A DNA stretch of 64,000 bases from positions 180,580,556 to 180,644,555 of the forward strand of contig CP136067.1 of the NCBI GenBank assembly GCA_032622095.1, given 5' to 3'. The notes beneath the pieces were generated by a model, which made no database searches, had not been told where the DNA came from, and saw only the letters and a list, made by a program, of their open reading frames with translations. The DNA comes from Siphonodentalium dalli (lineage: Eukaryota; Mollusca; Scaphopoda; Gadilida; Siphonodentaliidae). The translations under genes and the position numbers were made by a program. Positions 11,701-26,700 of this stretch are shown here, in pieces; the first letter of the stretch is position 1; each line of letters begins with the position of its first letter.

Positions 11701-14700
11701 TATGGCCGAACAAAAACCTCCAGTAACTAATGCCAGTTAAATCTCACAACTATATGGCCGAACAAAAACCTCCAGTAACTAATGCCAGTAAAATCTCACA
11801 ACTATATGGCCGAACAAAAACCTCCAGTAACTAATGCCAGTAAAATCTCACAACTATATGGCCGAACAAAACCTCCAGTAACTAATGCCAGTAAAATCTC
11901 ACCACTATATGACCGAACAAAAACCTCCAGTAACTAATGCCAGTAAAATCTCACAACTATATGGCCGAACAAAAACCTCCAGTAACTAATGCCAGTAAAA
12001 TCTCACAACTATATGACCGAACAAAAACCTCCAGTAACTAATGCCAGTAAAATCTCACCACTATATGACCGAACAAAAACCTCCAGTAACTAATGCCAGT
12101 AAAATCTCACCACTATATGGCCGAACAAAAACCTCCAGTAACTAATGCCAGTAAAATCTCACAACTATATGACCGAACAAAAACCTCCAGTAACTAATGC
12201 CAGTAAAATCTCACCACTATATGACCGAACAAAAACCTCCAGTAACTAATGCCAGTAAAATCTCACCACTATATGGCCGAACAAAAACCTCCAGTAACTA
12301 ATGCCAGTAAAATCTCACAGCTATATGGCCGAACAAAAACCTCCAGTAACTAATGCCAGTAAAATCTCACAACTATATGGCCGAACAGAAACCTCCAGTA
12401 ACTAATGCCAGTAAAATCTCACCACTATATGGCCGAACAAAAACCTCCAGTAACTAATGCCAGTAAAATCTCACAACTATATGGCCGAACAAAAACCTCC
12501 AGTAACTAATGCCAGTAAAATCTCACCACTATATGGCCGAACAAAAACCTCCAGTAACTAATGCCAGTAAAATCTCACCACTATATGGCCGAACAAAAAC
12601 CTCCAGTAACTAATGCCAGTAAAATCTCACAGCTATATGGCCGAACAAAAACCTCCAGTAACTAATGCCAGTAAAATCTCACAACTATATGGCCGAACAA
12701 AAACCTCCAGTAACTAATGCCAGTAAAATCTCACAACTATATGGCCGAACAAAAACCTACAGTAACTAATGCCAGTTAAATCTCACAACTATACGGCCGA
12801 ACAAAAACCTCCGGTAACTAATGCCAGTAAAATCTCACAACTACATGGCCGAACAAAAACCTCCAGTAACTAATACCAGTAAAATCTCACAGCTACATGT
12901 ATATGGCCAAGCAAAAACCTCCAGTAACTAATGCCAGTAATCCCAGCTATATGGCCAAGCAAAACCTCTAGTAACTAAGTAGAGTTTTGTTTCACGAGCA
13001 ATTTGTTTTTCAAAACGATGAGGGAGGGAGGGTTTTATTTTTATTTTTTATTTTCCACAAGCCATATACCTCATACTGGAAAACTTACAAAACTAACAAA
13101 CAGGCTAGCTATTGACTGTTGGGGGAAATTAAGAAAGGTTTTATGAATTTCGAATTCAGTTTCGTTTTCATTTCCGGTGGTGGTGATGACAACAAAAAAA
13201 CTAACTTTGAGAATCGGAACCGGAACATTTATTGTAAACTTAAAGTCATTTGATGTTTTCAATACCAAATTTGCAAATATAGAATTATTTTAGAGTTCCA
13301 AACAGGTAGAGAGTGATTTAGGTTAGTATTCTGGTACATGGCCCAGCTCAAATGTATGAAATTGAGTGCTATGTCGCTTTTTGTCATGTACCATTTCATC
13401 CAGAAAGTCGACGCGCCGGTGCCCGTGAAACAAAACCCTTTTTTTTTTGGCCTAATATTGAAAAGTGACAAATATGACGATTTCTGCTAGAGAGACAGTG
13501 GATGCCTTTTAAGCTCCCTTTCCCCATGCCCATATTTTCCAGCAGATGCATTCCTAACCCTATACACAGATTAGTACCTATATCACCTGTATATCTCGCA
13601 CTAATTAAAACCAACAGATGTTCAGAATTTTTGCTTAAATAGGCTGATTAAGTTTGTTCATGGACTGATTTTTCCGCCGTTCCTACAAGTGTCCCATTCC
13701 CCTAACTCCTAGTGGAAACCAGGCAGATACCTAGGAAGAATTATTCTCAACTCTGTGCCACACAAAATACAATTCAGGTTGAAAGGATGATAACTCTACT
13801 AGTATAAACCCAACCCATCTCATAGTCTTCAGGTGCAGTGATAATAATAATATTAAATGTATAGCATCTGTAAAGCGCCTTATCCCATGGGGCCCGAAGT
13901 GCTGAAAGCATTACAATTATTACCCTGAGGCAAAAAGAAATTATGTTGGTTTATGTTTAGCCAAGGCTCATTTTCATAACAAGCCAAAATTTTGTACAAA
14001 ATAGAAACATCTTGCTGCAGGCATTGTTTTAGTGTCACACTGTAGACATCTGCAAACAGATTGTTGAATGCCAAGAACCTCTGATAAACTGAAGACTATC
14101 TTGATAATCTGCAATTTAAAGTCAGACCTAACCAGAGCCTGTCATGATAATGGTCCAAGTTCGGAAGTGCCTATTGTAAAGCTATATGTGTAGAGCATCA
14201 ACTACATGCAGATTCTAAGCAATTTTGTCAAGCAAATATTTCTGGCCTGGGCAAATTTATTAGCCTGGACAAATTTTTAGCCTAGGCAATTATCTGCCAA
14301 TTAAACCATTCAGTAATTAAAGGGTTGACCCTTCATGATGAGAGCTGCGCTGGTGCAGCATTAAAGATCCTGTGCCAGTGCATTGTCTTATATATGCGAG
14401 TCTACCATAAGAAGCCTGGCATATATAAGAGAATGCACTGGCTTACGATGTCAAGATAAATATTGTTAGGCCAATTATGTATTCTCTTACATATGCGAAG
14501 CTCCCTATGGGAGACTCTCATATATAAGATAATGCAGGATTTTCGCAAAATTTCAGGAAGCTCCAGTCATGGAAGCAAGGCTCAAAATAATTATTTTTTA
14601 CTGAATGTCAAAACGACAGGCACCAAATGGATGGTGTTGGTCATTTCAAAATGGTGCCTGTCAAATTTTCAGATGTACTGTATGGGACAGTATTTAAATT

Positions 14701-17700
14701 TCCAATCAACTTATTATTCGTCAATGATTCGCATATTTTAGTGAGCGTCCAATTGCCACCTAGGAAAAACCCATGTTATTTTGTTTTAAAAAGTTCAAAA
14801 ACTTTATGTCAATTAATAAATACACATGCAATTCGACATAATTATATTCACTATGAATTGATTTGAAATTAAAAAAGTACTATTTTTTACTTTCAATGTC
14901 CTATTTGGCCAGAAGTGGCTCGTTGGACAGATACAGATTGTTTAAAAAATTGCATTGGACAAAATGTCCGACAGATTCAGAAGCTATAAGACAATGACTG
15001 TGACCAGCCACTTATTTTGAGCCTTGCATGGAAGGGTTAAGGGAAATATACCTGCTGTGCATCCGATCTTCCATAGCTTCTCATATACAATTCATACTCG
15101 TTCACTGGCGGCAAGTCAAACATGTCATAATGTGCGACATCGAGGTCGACCATTTCCAGTACGTCGTTGGCTCGTTTCTGAACCTTGTTTGCTGTGCTCC
15201 TATTTTTCGCCTTCTGTTTAGCAGTAACGAAGTTGATTGCCGCTCTGTTCCGGTCACCTATACGTGGTGATTCTGTGCGGTATTTATTTTTTGATGTTTG
15301 CATTTCTGGTTCTGATGAGGACTACAATGTAGAAAATGTTAGATATTTTCGAGTTATAATAAAATAATGTTGCAGAGTGTTTTGGGTGAGTGTTGAGGTA
15401 AGACGGTGATTTAAAGGTCCACTTAATTTTCGAATGCCCAGATCACATTATCAGCCCTCATAACGGGCTACGGCAATCGGCAATGCCGAAGCCATTTGCT
15501 GAAGCAAACTGGGCCATGGTAAAGGGTTGCCGTAGCAGATTGCCGAAGCCAAACAATCTGAATTAAAAGGGCTGCATTATACACAACATATTCCATATTA
15601 TATACCATTTGGAAGAGGGACGAAAAATATATATCTTCCACCAGATTATGGAATAGCTGTGGCCTTGGAGTGTTCACCCCAAGACTTCCCCCGTTATTTA
15701 CGCCAGAATGCATTATAATTCAAAAACTGAGAGATAGAGTTATACACCTTCCATTGAAAATAATAAACTGGCAGTACAGACCAGATCAAAATTAAGCACA
15801 TAACACACGTTGGTACCTTGACAAAAACAACATGTTCACAGTTTATTCAACCAGATAAGTTGATAATAAAATATTCTGGAGCTTCCTCTTAAATGGTATA
15901 TAATATGGAATATGTTGTAAATAATGTGAACTGGTGATTCGAAAATTAAGTGGGCCTTTAAATTGAATCAAATCTCAAATGGTTTGTAGCGGCCAAGGTG
16001 GATCCAAAGTAATTCCTGGTTTGCTGATGCCACTTGTGTTAGTCACCATTCTGTTTTGTGTTGGAAAAAGGATGAAAAATTGAGTACCCTGTAATGTTCC
16101 CCCAATCGTACGTGTTGCTAAGAGAGTAATAAAATATGTTAAACTATTAAAAGGAAACTAGATATAAGAAACTTATTCCCCCTATCCCAGTGGCTCAGTT
16201 AGTAAGGTGCATATGCCAGCATTGATGTCTGATGTCTGGAATAAATTGAGGTAATGGGTCTAGGTACAGTAATTCCCTAAATAATTGACTCCTTAACGAC
16301 ATCAGAATTATGGATAGCTTTTCAGGATTTAGTTGGAAATATGGCTTGTTGCCATTCATCGGAAAGCTCTCACTGAATTATGGGTAACTTTTTAGGATTT
16401 AGTCGGAAATATGGCTTGTTGCCATTGCAACAAGCCATATTTCTGACTAAATCCTGAAAAGTTACCCATAATTCTGATGTGGTTAAGGAGTCAATTATTT
16501 AGGGCATTACTGTAACTTACTGATCCGTAACCAGAAGCCAGTCTGTCATTCTCCTCATCCAATGCACGTAGCACTTCATCCATTTCATTGCGTCCCTGTA
16601 ATACAACAATACATAAATATAGTATAGTATATGGTATATAGTATAGTATATATATATATAACCTGTTGTCTGTCTGTGGGTGTGTAACTCGGTCATGCTT
16701 TTGGACTTTTTATTACTTTACAACCATGCGCCCAAACTTGGAACATACAATCTAACAGATCTGAGAATACGACAAGCACATTTTCCATGGGTCACGATGG
16801 CGAAATATCCACAGTGTTTAACCCTTTACCCAACAAACCGGCCAAAACCGGCCAAATAAAGCTTCAACAGCCTAAAATATCTTCGGTCTGTCTCAATAGA
16901 ACCATACAAATATGGATATCATTGGAACCGGTTCCTTGACCACATTGTGATAGTTACAGTTATGCCCTGTGCCAATGCATTCTCTTATATATGCGAGTCG
17001 ACCATAGGTCGCCTCGCACATATAAGAGAATGCATTGGCCTAAAAAAAATCTTTTTTTACCATTTTTTCTTACATTCTTTAACAATTTTATAATTTTTAA
17101 TATGTTAAGCCAATGCATTCTCTTATATATGCGAGGCGACCTATGTTCGACTCGCATATATAAGAGAATGCATTGGCACAGGGCCCTTCTGTTGGGTAAA
17201 GGGTTAAGCATAAAAAAGCATGGGCGCCGCTGAGAACAATAAGAGAACTCTATAGCGATCTATGTCCTGTATCAAGTGCATTATAGATAAACACAGAGTT
17301 ATGTCGCTTGCGTAAGTAAACCAATGAAATACTACCAGGGTCCGTGCTGGACTGAAATTTACTTTTGCCAAATAATTTGCCAAATGAAAATATTTTTTGC
17401 CAAATTATTTTAGCAATTGCCAAATGCTTTCCCCGATAGTATCATTTTCTGTAACCTTAAGTTTTATGTTTCGACACTCGCAGTTTGAACGACTTTTGAT
17501 ATCTATAGAAAAGCAGTTAATAATTTATTTTATCACATAATTTGGCCATAAAAGCAGTTTCATAATTATTGGTAATAGACACGTTTAATATCAGCGCGTG
17601 CGATGACGTCACAGCGTTCTTCAAATAACTTGCGATCGCTGTAGTTTATGATTGTTGTTTTCGATGAATATTTCGCGTTGCTTCGGGTTTATTTGATCAT

Positions 17701-20700
17701 ATGATAAAAGGTATCTCACACTCGTCCTATTTTATACGTAATTTATCAACCTCGTCCTCTAAATTCTATTTGAGCCTCGGTAAACCTCGGCTCAAATCGA
17801 ATTTAGTGAACTCGGTTGATAAATTTCGTATAAAATAGAAACTCATGTGAGATCCTCTATATTTATATTCGCATTTCTATTGTGGTTTATCATGCAACAA
17901 TAAGCCGACCACCGAACAATACAATGGTAGAAGGGTTTCTCCATCAGTAGGAGGATTAGTAATCCCTCCAGCCATCAGTACTAATGCTATGAGATTAACT
18001 GCATCTTAATACGTGTTAACTTTCCCTAAACCTTATAAAACACCACTAATATAATTATGTTGTATAAGAGTTTCTTGAAATTAATGGTATTGATTGACCA
18101 GTATTTTTCAAATTGCTTGAGGAATCAAAAAGTGACTTGCCAAAACTTTTGCCAAATAAAAATATTTTTTGCCAAATGTGAATTATTTTTGCCATTGGCA
18201 AATTTGGCAAGTGACAGCGCGAACCCTGAATGCTACAGACCCATCGTTTTTGATGCAATCCCCTAGTAATCCAATAATACACAGATATATTATGATACTA
18301 TAATATACATGTAGTTTGTTCCCATCAGAATATCTGAACATAAAATATAGTTGTAACACAAAATCTACTGACAAGACTTATACTGATTGGTCAGTAGACT
18401 GTGTTGCGATGAATATATTGACAATGTTTTATGGTGAAATTTAATAATGTACCACAATAACACTGCACTGCAATGTGTCGATTACCTTTACCTTTCAAAA
18501 CTCTGAATCTCTTAATATTTCTATCTCCCTGGCAAATTGATAAAAATAATGCTAGGCTCAAGAAAAAGACACTGATTGGCTACCTACTAAATACCAATGT
18601 TCAATTGCGATATAGAAGAAAGAAGCTGCAGAAAAGTTAAAAGCCAATGGAAGACATGAAGAAAAAATGTACCCATTTAACAGTGATGTCATTTGTAAAG
18701 TTACAGCTTGAAAACGCAAGTTTTCGGGTAGAAAATTGTACCATGCAGGAATCAAAACTGGACAATTAGTGTGTATAGTTCTGAAACCCAAATCAGTCAA
18801 TATATTTTGATGATCACCTAGTCAAATTACGAAAAAAAATGATTCTAGGTGACTCTGCTTTGTGTCATCCTGCAACCAGTTTCCCTGTGGTTAAATTGGA
18901 TTATACATGTACATGTGATACACCATATATTTATTTATTAAGAACCATGAGATTAATTTATATTAAAGACAATATTAAATTCACACATTTTAACAGCTTT
19001 ATACATCAGCATACTTTGAATGAAATCAGCATAATTAAAAAGAATATGCATGTTTATTAATCAGATATCACAGAAAATGTTGACGGATGCACAGGCACAC
19101 GCACGCACGGACAGTGGATGCCAACCATGGCAATGCTCAAACTTGACTTTGAAATTGTTTTTCATTTCATAGGAATATTACATGGATGTTGTTTTATCAA
19201 AATTTCTCGCTGGATAACTCGAAGCACAATATGAAGCCACAATATGGTGATTCTAACGCTCTGTGAGAGGCTTTAGGCATATCATGAAGGTATATAGGTG
19301 ATGTTATACTGTAAATTTCTCCAGTTATTATCTATTTGCTGCACGACAAATAGAAATATGTTTCTCACGGGTCAAGATATACTCACTTTTATCACATAAT
19401 TAGCCCTAAAACTGGTATAATCGGCAAGACGTACGAGCTTAACGCCATGATTATGATCAATGTTATTATTATATTAATTAGAATATAATTATGATATTCA
19501 ATTTGAGTTGGGTTATTTAGTGTTGACTTTGAGATATACATGGGTGATAAGGGTGGTTAAACAATTTTGTCAACATAAAAAGACCCATTTAAAATCGAAC
19601 TATATTTTTTCTTGAAGGTGTCTTTACTTCCTCTTTGGTTGTGATAAGTAAATCAATATTAATTTTGTTTAAGCCCAGCCATTTCGAGATCGTTTTTCTT
19701 TGCTAAAATGTGATTATGTGATAAAAAGGATCTCAAATTCATCGCAATTATATCCAAAATTTATTAACCCCGCACACTAAATTCTATTAAGAAATTGTGT
19801 ATAGAATTGCAATTCATTAGAGATCCTCTATTTCTATGGCTACCCAACAAAATTCATCAGAAAAATGCAGATAAACACCGTTGTCACTACAATAAACACC
19901 CGAGCCAGCAGCAATACAGCAAGATGATTGGATAGTGTAATACTTCCAACAACAGATCTTTTTTGACAAAACGCTTGTGTTAGAAAGCACAAAAAACATT
20001 CCTTGTTATAGATTTTCAATCGAAAACCACACAGATATCACATTGAATGGTATACTAACTTAAGAGTAGTAATAAACCACACAGATATCACTTTTGTTGT
20101 AATTATCATGACTTCAATGCATCTTTTTGGGACATATATTGGTCGTAGAAAGGTAGTTTGGGAATTTATCTACCTATTTTGATTTTTTAAAGCGAATATT
20201 ATTTTGTGTTTTTGGAGCGCAAACCGCCATGTGGCTTTAACGTAAAAGCAAGATGTAAGAGCTTAGCGCAATGATATTGATCAATGTTATTATTATGTTA
20301 ATTAGAATATAATTATGATATTCAATTTGAGTTGGGTTATTTAGTGTTGATTGATAAAAAGGATCTCAAATTCATTGCAATTCTATACAAAATTTATTAA
20401 CCTCGCCAACTAAATTCTATTAAGACATGGTGTTGCCGATAAAAACCCTTGTCACTACAATAAACACCCGAGCCAACAGCAATACAGCAAGATGATTGGA
20501 AAGTGTAATACTTCCAACAGCAGATTTTTTTTGACAAAACGTTTGTGTTAATTAGTAAAAATAGGGGGTTGCCGCAGACCTCTGCGCAACCCTTGCGAAG
20601 GCTGCAAAGGTTGCGAAGGTTGCAAAGAGGGTTGCGAAGCATGCGAAGAAGGTTGCAAAGGATGCGAAGAGGGTTGCGAAGGTTGCGAACAAGGCAGCAG

Positions 20701-23700
20701 GAAGGAAATAATCAGAAATATTCTAAGTCGAGGGTTGCGAAGGTTGCGTACAAGGCTGCGAAGGTTGCGTACAAGGCTGCGAAGGTTGCGTACAAGGCTG
20801 CGAGGGTTGCGGACAAGGCAGCAGGAAGGAAATAATCAGAAATAGTCTAAGTCGAGGGTTGCGAAGGTAGCGAGTCCACATTTCCCAATGGCAGAATATT
20901 TCTAAGTCGAAACATATCAATTTCAAAATTTCCATTTAAGATATACATTCACATAGTGCTCTGTAGGAGGATGTTAGAGGAATGTTTTAAGCCCAAACAA
21001 AAAAATGTATGTGTCTGGTTACCCAACTGACCTACCAAAAAAAAAAATTCCAACAAAACAAAATCTAAATTATTATAAATTCCTACTCCTAGACTAGGAA
21101 AAGATTAGAATTAATAAATTCCCAGTCACAGGAAAACCCAGGACTTTCATAAATCTTTGACATAAGATTGTAAACACACACAGTGCTGTGATCATACAGA
21201 GAAGAGGTTTAATTATCAGCAGCCATTTCTATAAATACTTTTGTAATTTAATCCACTGACTGGCTCAGACAACATGTGTTCCTAACTTCCTATGTTATTG
21301 TAATATTTTGAATTTAAACTGTTTCTGGTATATTCTCTTTGTTCATAATGTTCTGTCTAGGATTTGTGAAATGTTACATTCTATAACTTTGGAGACTGAT
21401 AGCTTGGACTGTATTAATATTTCAAGATAACTGAGCTTGCAGGCATGCAGGATAAACTATTTTCTAAAACTGAAAAAAACTATTAAAAATCAGTTGGAAG
21501 GAATCATTCAGAGAAGATATATAGCTGCAGGCCAGTGGATTCCAGAAACTGGTATTAAGCATACTATTGAACTGCTGAAGACTTAATTATAACTATAGCT
21601 TTGTTTATTGTGCATAAAATGATGATGATGGGGGGGGGGGGGGTGTAACTAGCTTTGTTTGTATTGAGCATGAAAGTATGATGGTGGGATAACTCTCTAG
21701 CTCTGGGCATGAAATGATGATGATGGGAGGGGGGGGGGGGGGGCAGTTAACTAGCTTTGTTTACTGGGCATAACATGATTGGGGGAGGTAACTAGCTTTG
21801 GACATGGGATGATGATGGGGGGAAGTTAACAATTAGCTTTGTTTATTTGGCTTGAAATGATGGTGGGTAACTATCTTTGTTTATTGGGTGTGGAATTAAG
21901 ATTAAGGGAGGGGTTATGATATAGTTAACTAAATAAAAGCTTTGTTTATTTATGGGCATGAAATTATGGGGGGGGGGGGGGGGTAACTAGTGTTATAGCT
22001 TTGTATATAGGGCATGGAATGATGATTGGGACGGGGGTAACTAGCTTTGTGTATTAATTGGGCATGAAATGCTGATAGGGGGGGGGGTAACTATATAGCT
22101 TTGTTCATTGCATGCGATGGGCATGAAATTAATTTTCCAAACATATGATTCATTTAAATTGTTAAACCTAAATTGCAAGTAAATATTGTAATTATATTGT
22201 GTTACAGTTTACATGAAGACCATAACTGGGCCAGATGGAAAACCAACTACAGAGCCATGGTTAACAAGGCAATCAACTAGAAGTTCTCAAGGAGCGGCGA
22301 GCAGAAAAAGATATTTATAATTGAATAATTTATGTGTTTTTTTAATTTATATACTGTCAGTAATATTAAATAGTATTATCTTGAAAACTTTTGACTAGTC
22401 AATTCCAGGAGATTTTAGGTGGAATTTGGTTGTGATCTACTAGTATCTATTTTTTGTGATTTGTACTTTTGTGATTCACAGAATGATCCAAATAACAGAA
22501 TATGTAGCTAAATTATAGCCTAAATATATTACAATGTATACATACATGTATGTGTGTGATCCATTTTTGTTTGCAGAAAAGATTCCACTATCATAGTGAA
22601 CAAGTTGCTCAGCTACCATATTAATACAAATGGGTTCACAGGTAGGGTTGCAGACAAAGTTGCCGATACCATTGCAAAATAGGTAGTGAACAGGGCTGTG
22701 AAAGAGGTTGCAGAGAGGGCTGTGAAAGAGGTTACAGAGAGGGATGGAAAGGTTGTGGAAAGGAATGTGAAATTGTGTAGATGGCTGCGAAGATTGCAGA
22801 GAGGGTTGCGAAAGAGGTGTGCGGAGGGCTGCGAAGGTTGCGAAAGAGGTTGCTGAGAGAGTTGCGAAGGCTGCAAATGTAGTTGCGGAGAGGGCTGCGA
22901 AGGTTGTGAAAGAGGTTGCACAGAGGGACGCGAAGGCTGCGCAGAGGGTTGCGAAGGTTGCGCAGAGGGTTGCGAAGGTTGCGGAGAGCGTTCCAAATGC
23001 AGACCTCTGCGGTGAAGGTTGCGGAGGAGGCTGCGCAGAGGTCTGCGCAGAGGTCTGCCGCAGCCTTTTATTTTTACTAGGGTTAGAAACCACAAAAAAC
23101 ATTCGTTGTTATACATTTTCAATCAAAAACCACACAGATATCACATTGAATGGTATACTAACTTAAGAGTAGTAATAAACCACACAGATATCACATTGAA
23201 TGGTATACTAACTTAGAGTAGTAATAAACCACACAGATATCACACTGAACGGTATACTAACTTAAAGTCTCACAATGAGACTTTTTCCGCAACAATAATT
23301 TTTTTTCCGAGTTATCCCCCTGCATAGCTTTTTTATATTATAATAGGTTGGCGATTATTGCAATACGATAGAGGAACACTCCGACTTTCGTACTCAGATT
23401 CATACATTTTTGTACCTCGCTTGCCTGACCGAAATATGACGGGGAAATGGCTAATTTGGATTTAGTTGTCGTTCTAGATATGTTTATTGTGCCTTTTATC
23501 ATTCCTTTTCATGAAAACAAATTAAAAACAAGTCGAATATGTTATGATAATGTTTAAACATTCTTGTACATGAAATTGGGGATAAATTGTTCCCAGAGTT
23601 AGAGTACGTTATTTCACACTTCCGGTGTGGAATTTCCGAATTTTTATGTGTTAAAAATAAATAGTTTTTTCATCTGTCATATCTGCTTGTTTCGTTCATT

Positions 23701-26700
23701 ATTCGCAGAAAATGTGTATCTCATTCTTTCGTGTACACAACTGATTAGATATAGACTGTTTTAACCCGTTGGATGTTAGAAATACCGCTTAATTATCAGA
23801 AAATATCATGTGAAGTGACGGGACCAATCCGAATATCGCACACTGGACTTGGTGAAGTTGGTCAACATGACCGCTTTCGCAGATTGCTGCTTCCAGCGTA
23901 GAAGGATGCGCACTACGTTCATGACTGAACTAACACTGGACTGGTCACAGACACTGTACTTCACTGGAACAGCATAGAAGATTACGCATGCTCGGGGAAT
24001 ACAACAGGAGAAACACCAGAGTAGTAGCAACGACGCGACAACAGCCGAGAGGCTCCTGCGCCGGAAATATACAGATACAGATACTGTGTGTGAGTCACTG
24101 AGTGTGGCAGGTCAGACTATGCCGTATTCAGCTGTTATTATCATGGACATTGATTGACTCGGATAAGTGAATACAGAATAGCACTGATTGACCCCAATGG
24201 AAGAATGCAAACAATGTGAATGTATTGATTATTGCAAAATATGATGATTATAGTTCTATTCTGGACTCCTCATCCCTTCAATGCTGAAATGCAGTCAACG
24301 CTGAAATGCAGTCAACGCTGATGCCGTAAAAGGTCATTGAATGTTCATTCAGATTCTATCATTCTGAATAGTACATTAGACTGATTAGAAGTACAGTAGC
24401 TACATGTGTGTGAACTTGTGAAGGGTAGAACATGATATGGAGAATCAGAATGGCAATGGCACCACTCACCAGTGTCAGTGAATCGAGTGAGGATGTTTAC
24501 CAAACATGTCATGGAAACATGCAGACATGGACAATGCTGTGAAATGGATTATAATTCATCAGTACTCCCGGATCATGATAATAAGTTACCGGTACATACT
24601 AGTAACATTCCGCCTTTGATCATTAGATCAAGACTAAACCAGACTTGGATAATGACTAATGTACAAAGACAGTTACATGTTACACATGCGGCTGCACATG
24701 GTTTTGATTCATTAAAATTATTTTGTAAAAATCATGAACTTATGTTATCAAAATCAATGACTAACAGTGATCACCAAAGTCACTTACTGGTACATTGGTT
24801 ATGCCAAACAACAGGTCTGATACAACTTGAATTCCATTGTACCGGTACATGTACCATATATATTCAACTATTATGAAGTGGTGACAATATCTCATGTACG
24901 GTACCTACTACATGTAGTACAGTATATATATCGGTGCTGGCATTTTTGATTATTTAACTGAATTACTTGTACTAGTAGTTAGAATTTTGAAATCATCTTG
25001 GTGAGAAGTTATTAAAATGTCATTCAAATGGCATACATGCACATATGTACTTCTGCCATTATGAAATAAACAGGTCTCCTGCAATAAGCTGTAGAATTCT
25101 TTTTATATTGGAATCTGATGCCTTCTCATTTTCTCTTTTAAAATTATAGTGTTATATACATGTACACTTTAATGTGGTTGTGCATTACGAAGTGAGATGA
25201 TTCCATGAAGTTTTAGTAAAAACAGAGAAAACCTGGAGTTTACGTATATACCGTACCAGTATACATTGTGTATGGTAGTACAATTAAGCTATAATACATG
25301 TAGTTGAATATCACTATGATAGTTGAATTCAAGAAGAGCCAGACTTGATAATGACTTACTCATATTAGCATCTACATGTACTAGTAACGGTACTCTCATG
25401 TGCAATAATAGTGTCAATAATATGATAGTGTCAACACTGTTATTATATTTGGAGAACACTTCCCATGATCAGATCACTAAGAGACATAGAGTGAAATTGC
25501 TGTGGTTACTATTATTAATTTTAGCTAAAAAATCCCACCATCACTATTATTAGTTTGTCTCTATTATTAGGCAACTTAGAGGATGTTGTCTGAATGAACT
25601 ATCAACAAATTAAAAAGGTAATAAACAGGCCAGACACCTACAGTATGGTCGGTTCAAGTACTGCTAGTGTTATTGTACCAGTACTGTTTATATTCAGTAC
25701 TAGGAAAATTTAATGAAAGTTATGCAACGAATGATTGTGTAGGCCTACTGATGTTAAAAGGAGTATAAATCTAAAATGACCTTGCCACTTTAACAAACAC
25801 ATCGCTATTGATATAATACTTAATAATGAGTTTGTTAAAGTGGTGCGCTCGTTTTAAATTAATATGGAGAATATAGCAATTCATGTGGGTCCAATATGTG
25901 TACATATACATGTATACCGGTACACGCAGAGCTGATTGATTTAAAATTATGGCTTTCATTATATCGTAGACAAGGTGCGGGATGTTTCTTTCATTTTCAG
26001 ATGCTGTTAAAATTATTCATCAGGTTCACTGATTGTAGCTGGGACTAATACATGTATAACATATATTAGTCCCAGATTGTAGTGTGGTTGAGATATGGTT
26101 GCTGTTAGATATTAAAGGTACTCAATCCGAATTAACGGTCGCAAATTACTATTTCCTTGACTTCGGGGGTAAAAAATATTTGATTCGAGTCGAGGAACCC
26201 ACCCACCACAGCTCAGAGTGATCAGATATCGATGTTATAAATCTATTATTTTAATTATAGTGGCCCAATAGACAGTCAACGAGAAGAATTTCATTGACCA
26301 AATTGCGGGCAAAGATGGATATTAAACTCTAAAATCAAGTGGCTTTTTGTGTCAGATATTTGACAAACCGGTAAAATTTCGTTGAACAAAATGGTGATAA
26401 ATAACAGGTTTTGTGCAATTTTATACTATAGTTGATGGTGTTTTTCATTATTTTTGGGCAATTATTAGATTCTGAAACTGAAGCGTCATTTCAAAAAATG
26501 TTGTTGTTGGAATGTGATTATATGGGGACCCTCTGATCGGATTAAGTACCGGTACGTGTAAGAGATTTTATGGTATCTGGAACATTTCATATTTAGTTTC
26601 ATGTAGCATGGCATTCGGAAATATTATATGTCGCCTTGAGGCAAAAATTTATATTACCATATTTATGGTAGTGATCGCCTACATGTATTGACCAAAATGG

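Noticed and set aside
16190-16260. tRNA gene or tRNA-derived SINE (CAGTGGCTCAGTTAGTAAGG)
   Set aside because: The A-box-like start is good but there is no B box (GGTTCGAATCC type) and no cloverleaf; at most a decayed SINE head.
22476-23166. 208-, 169- and 115-codon ORFs on both strands
   Set aside because: All are low-complexity translations of the 9-bp GTTGCGAAG array in different frames.
24472-24876. 134-codon plus-strand ORF
   Set aside because: No recognisable domain, composition follows local AT-rich sequence, and no splice or promoter context supports it.
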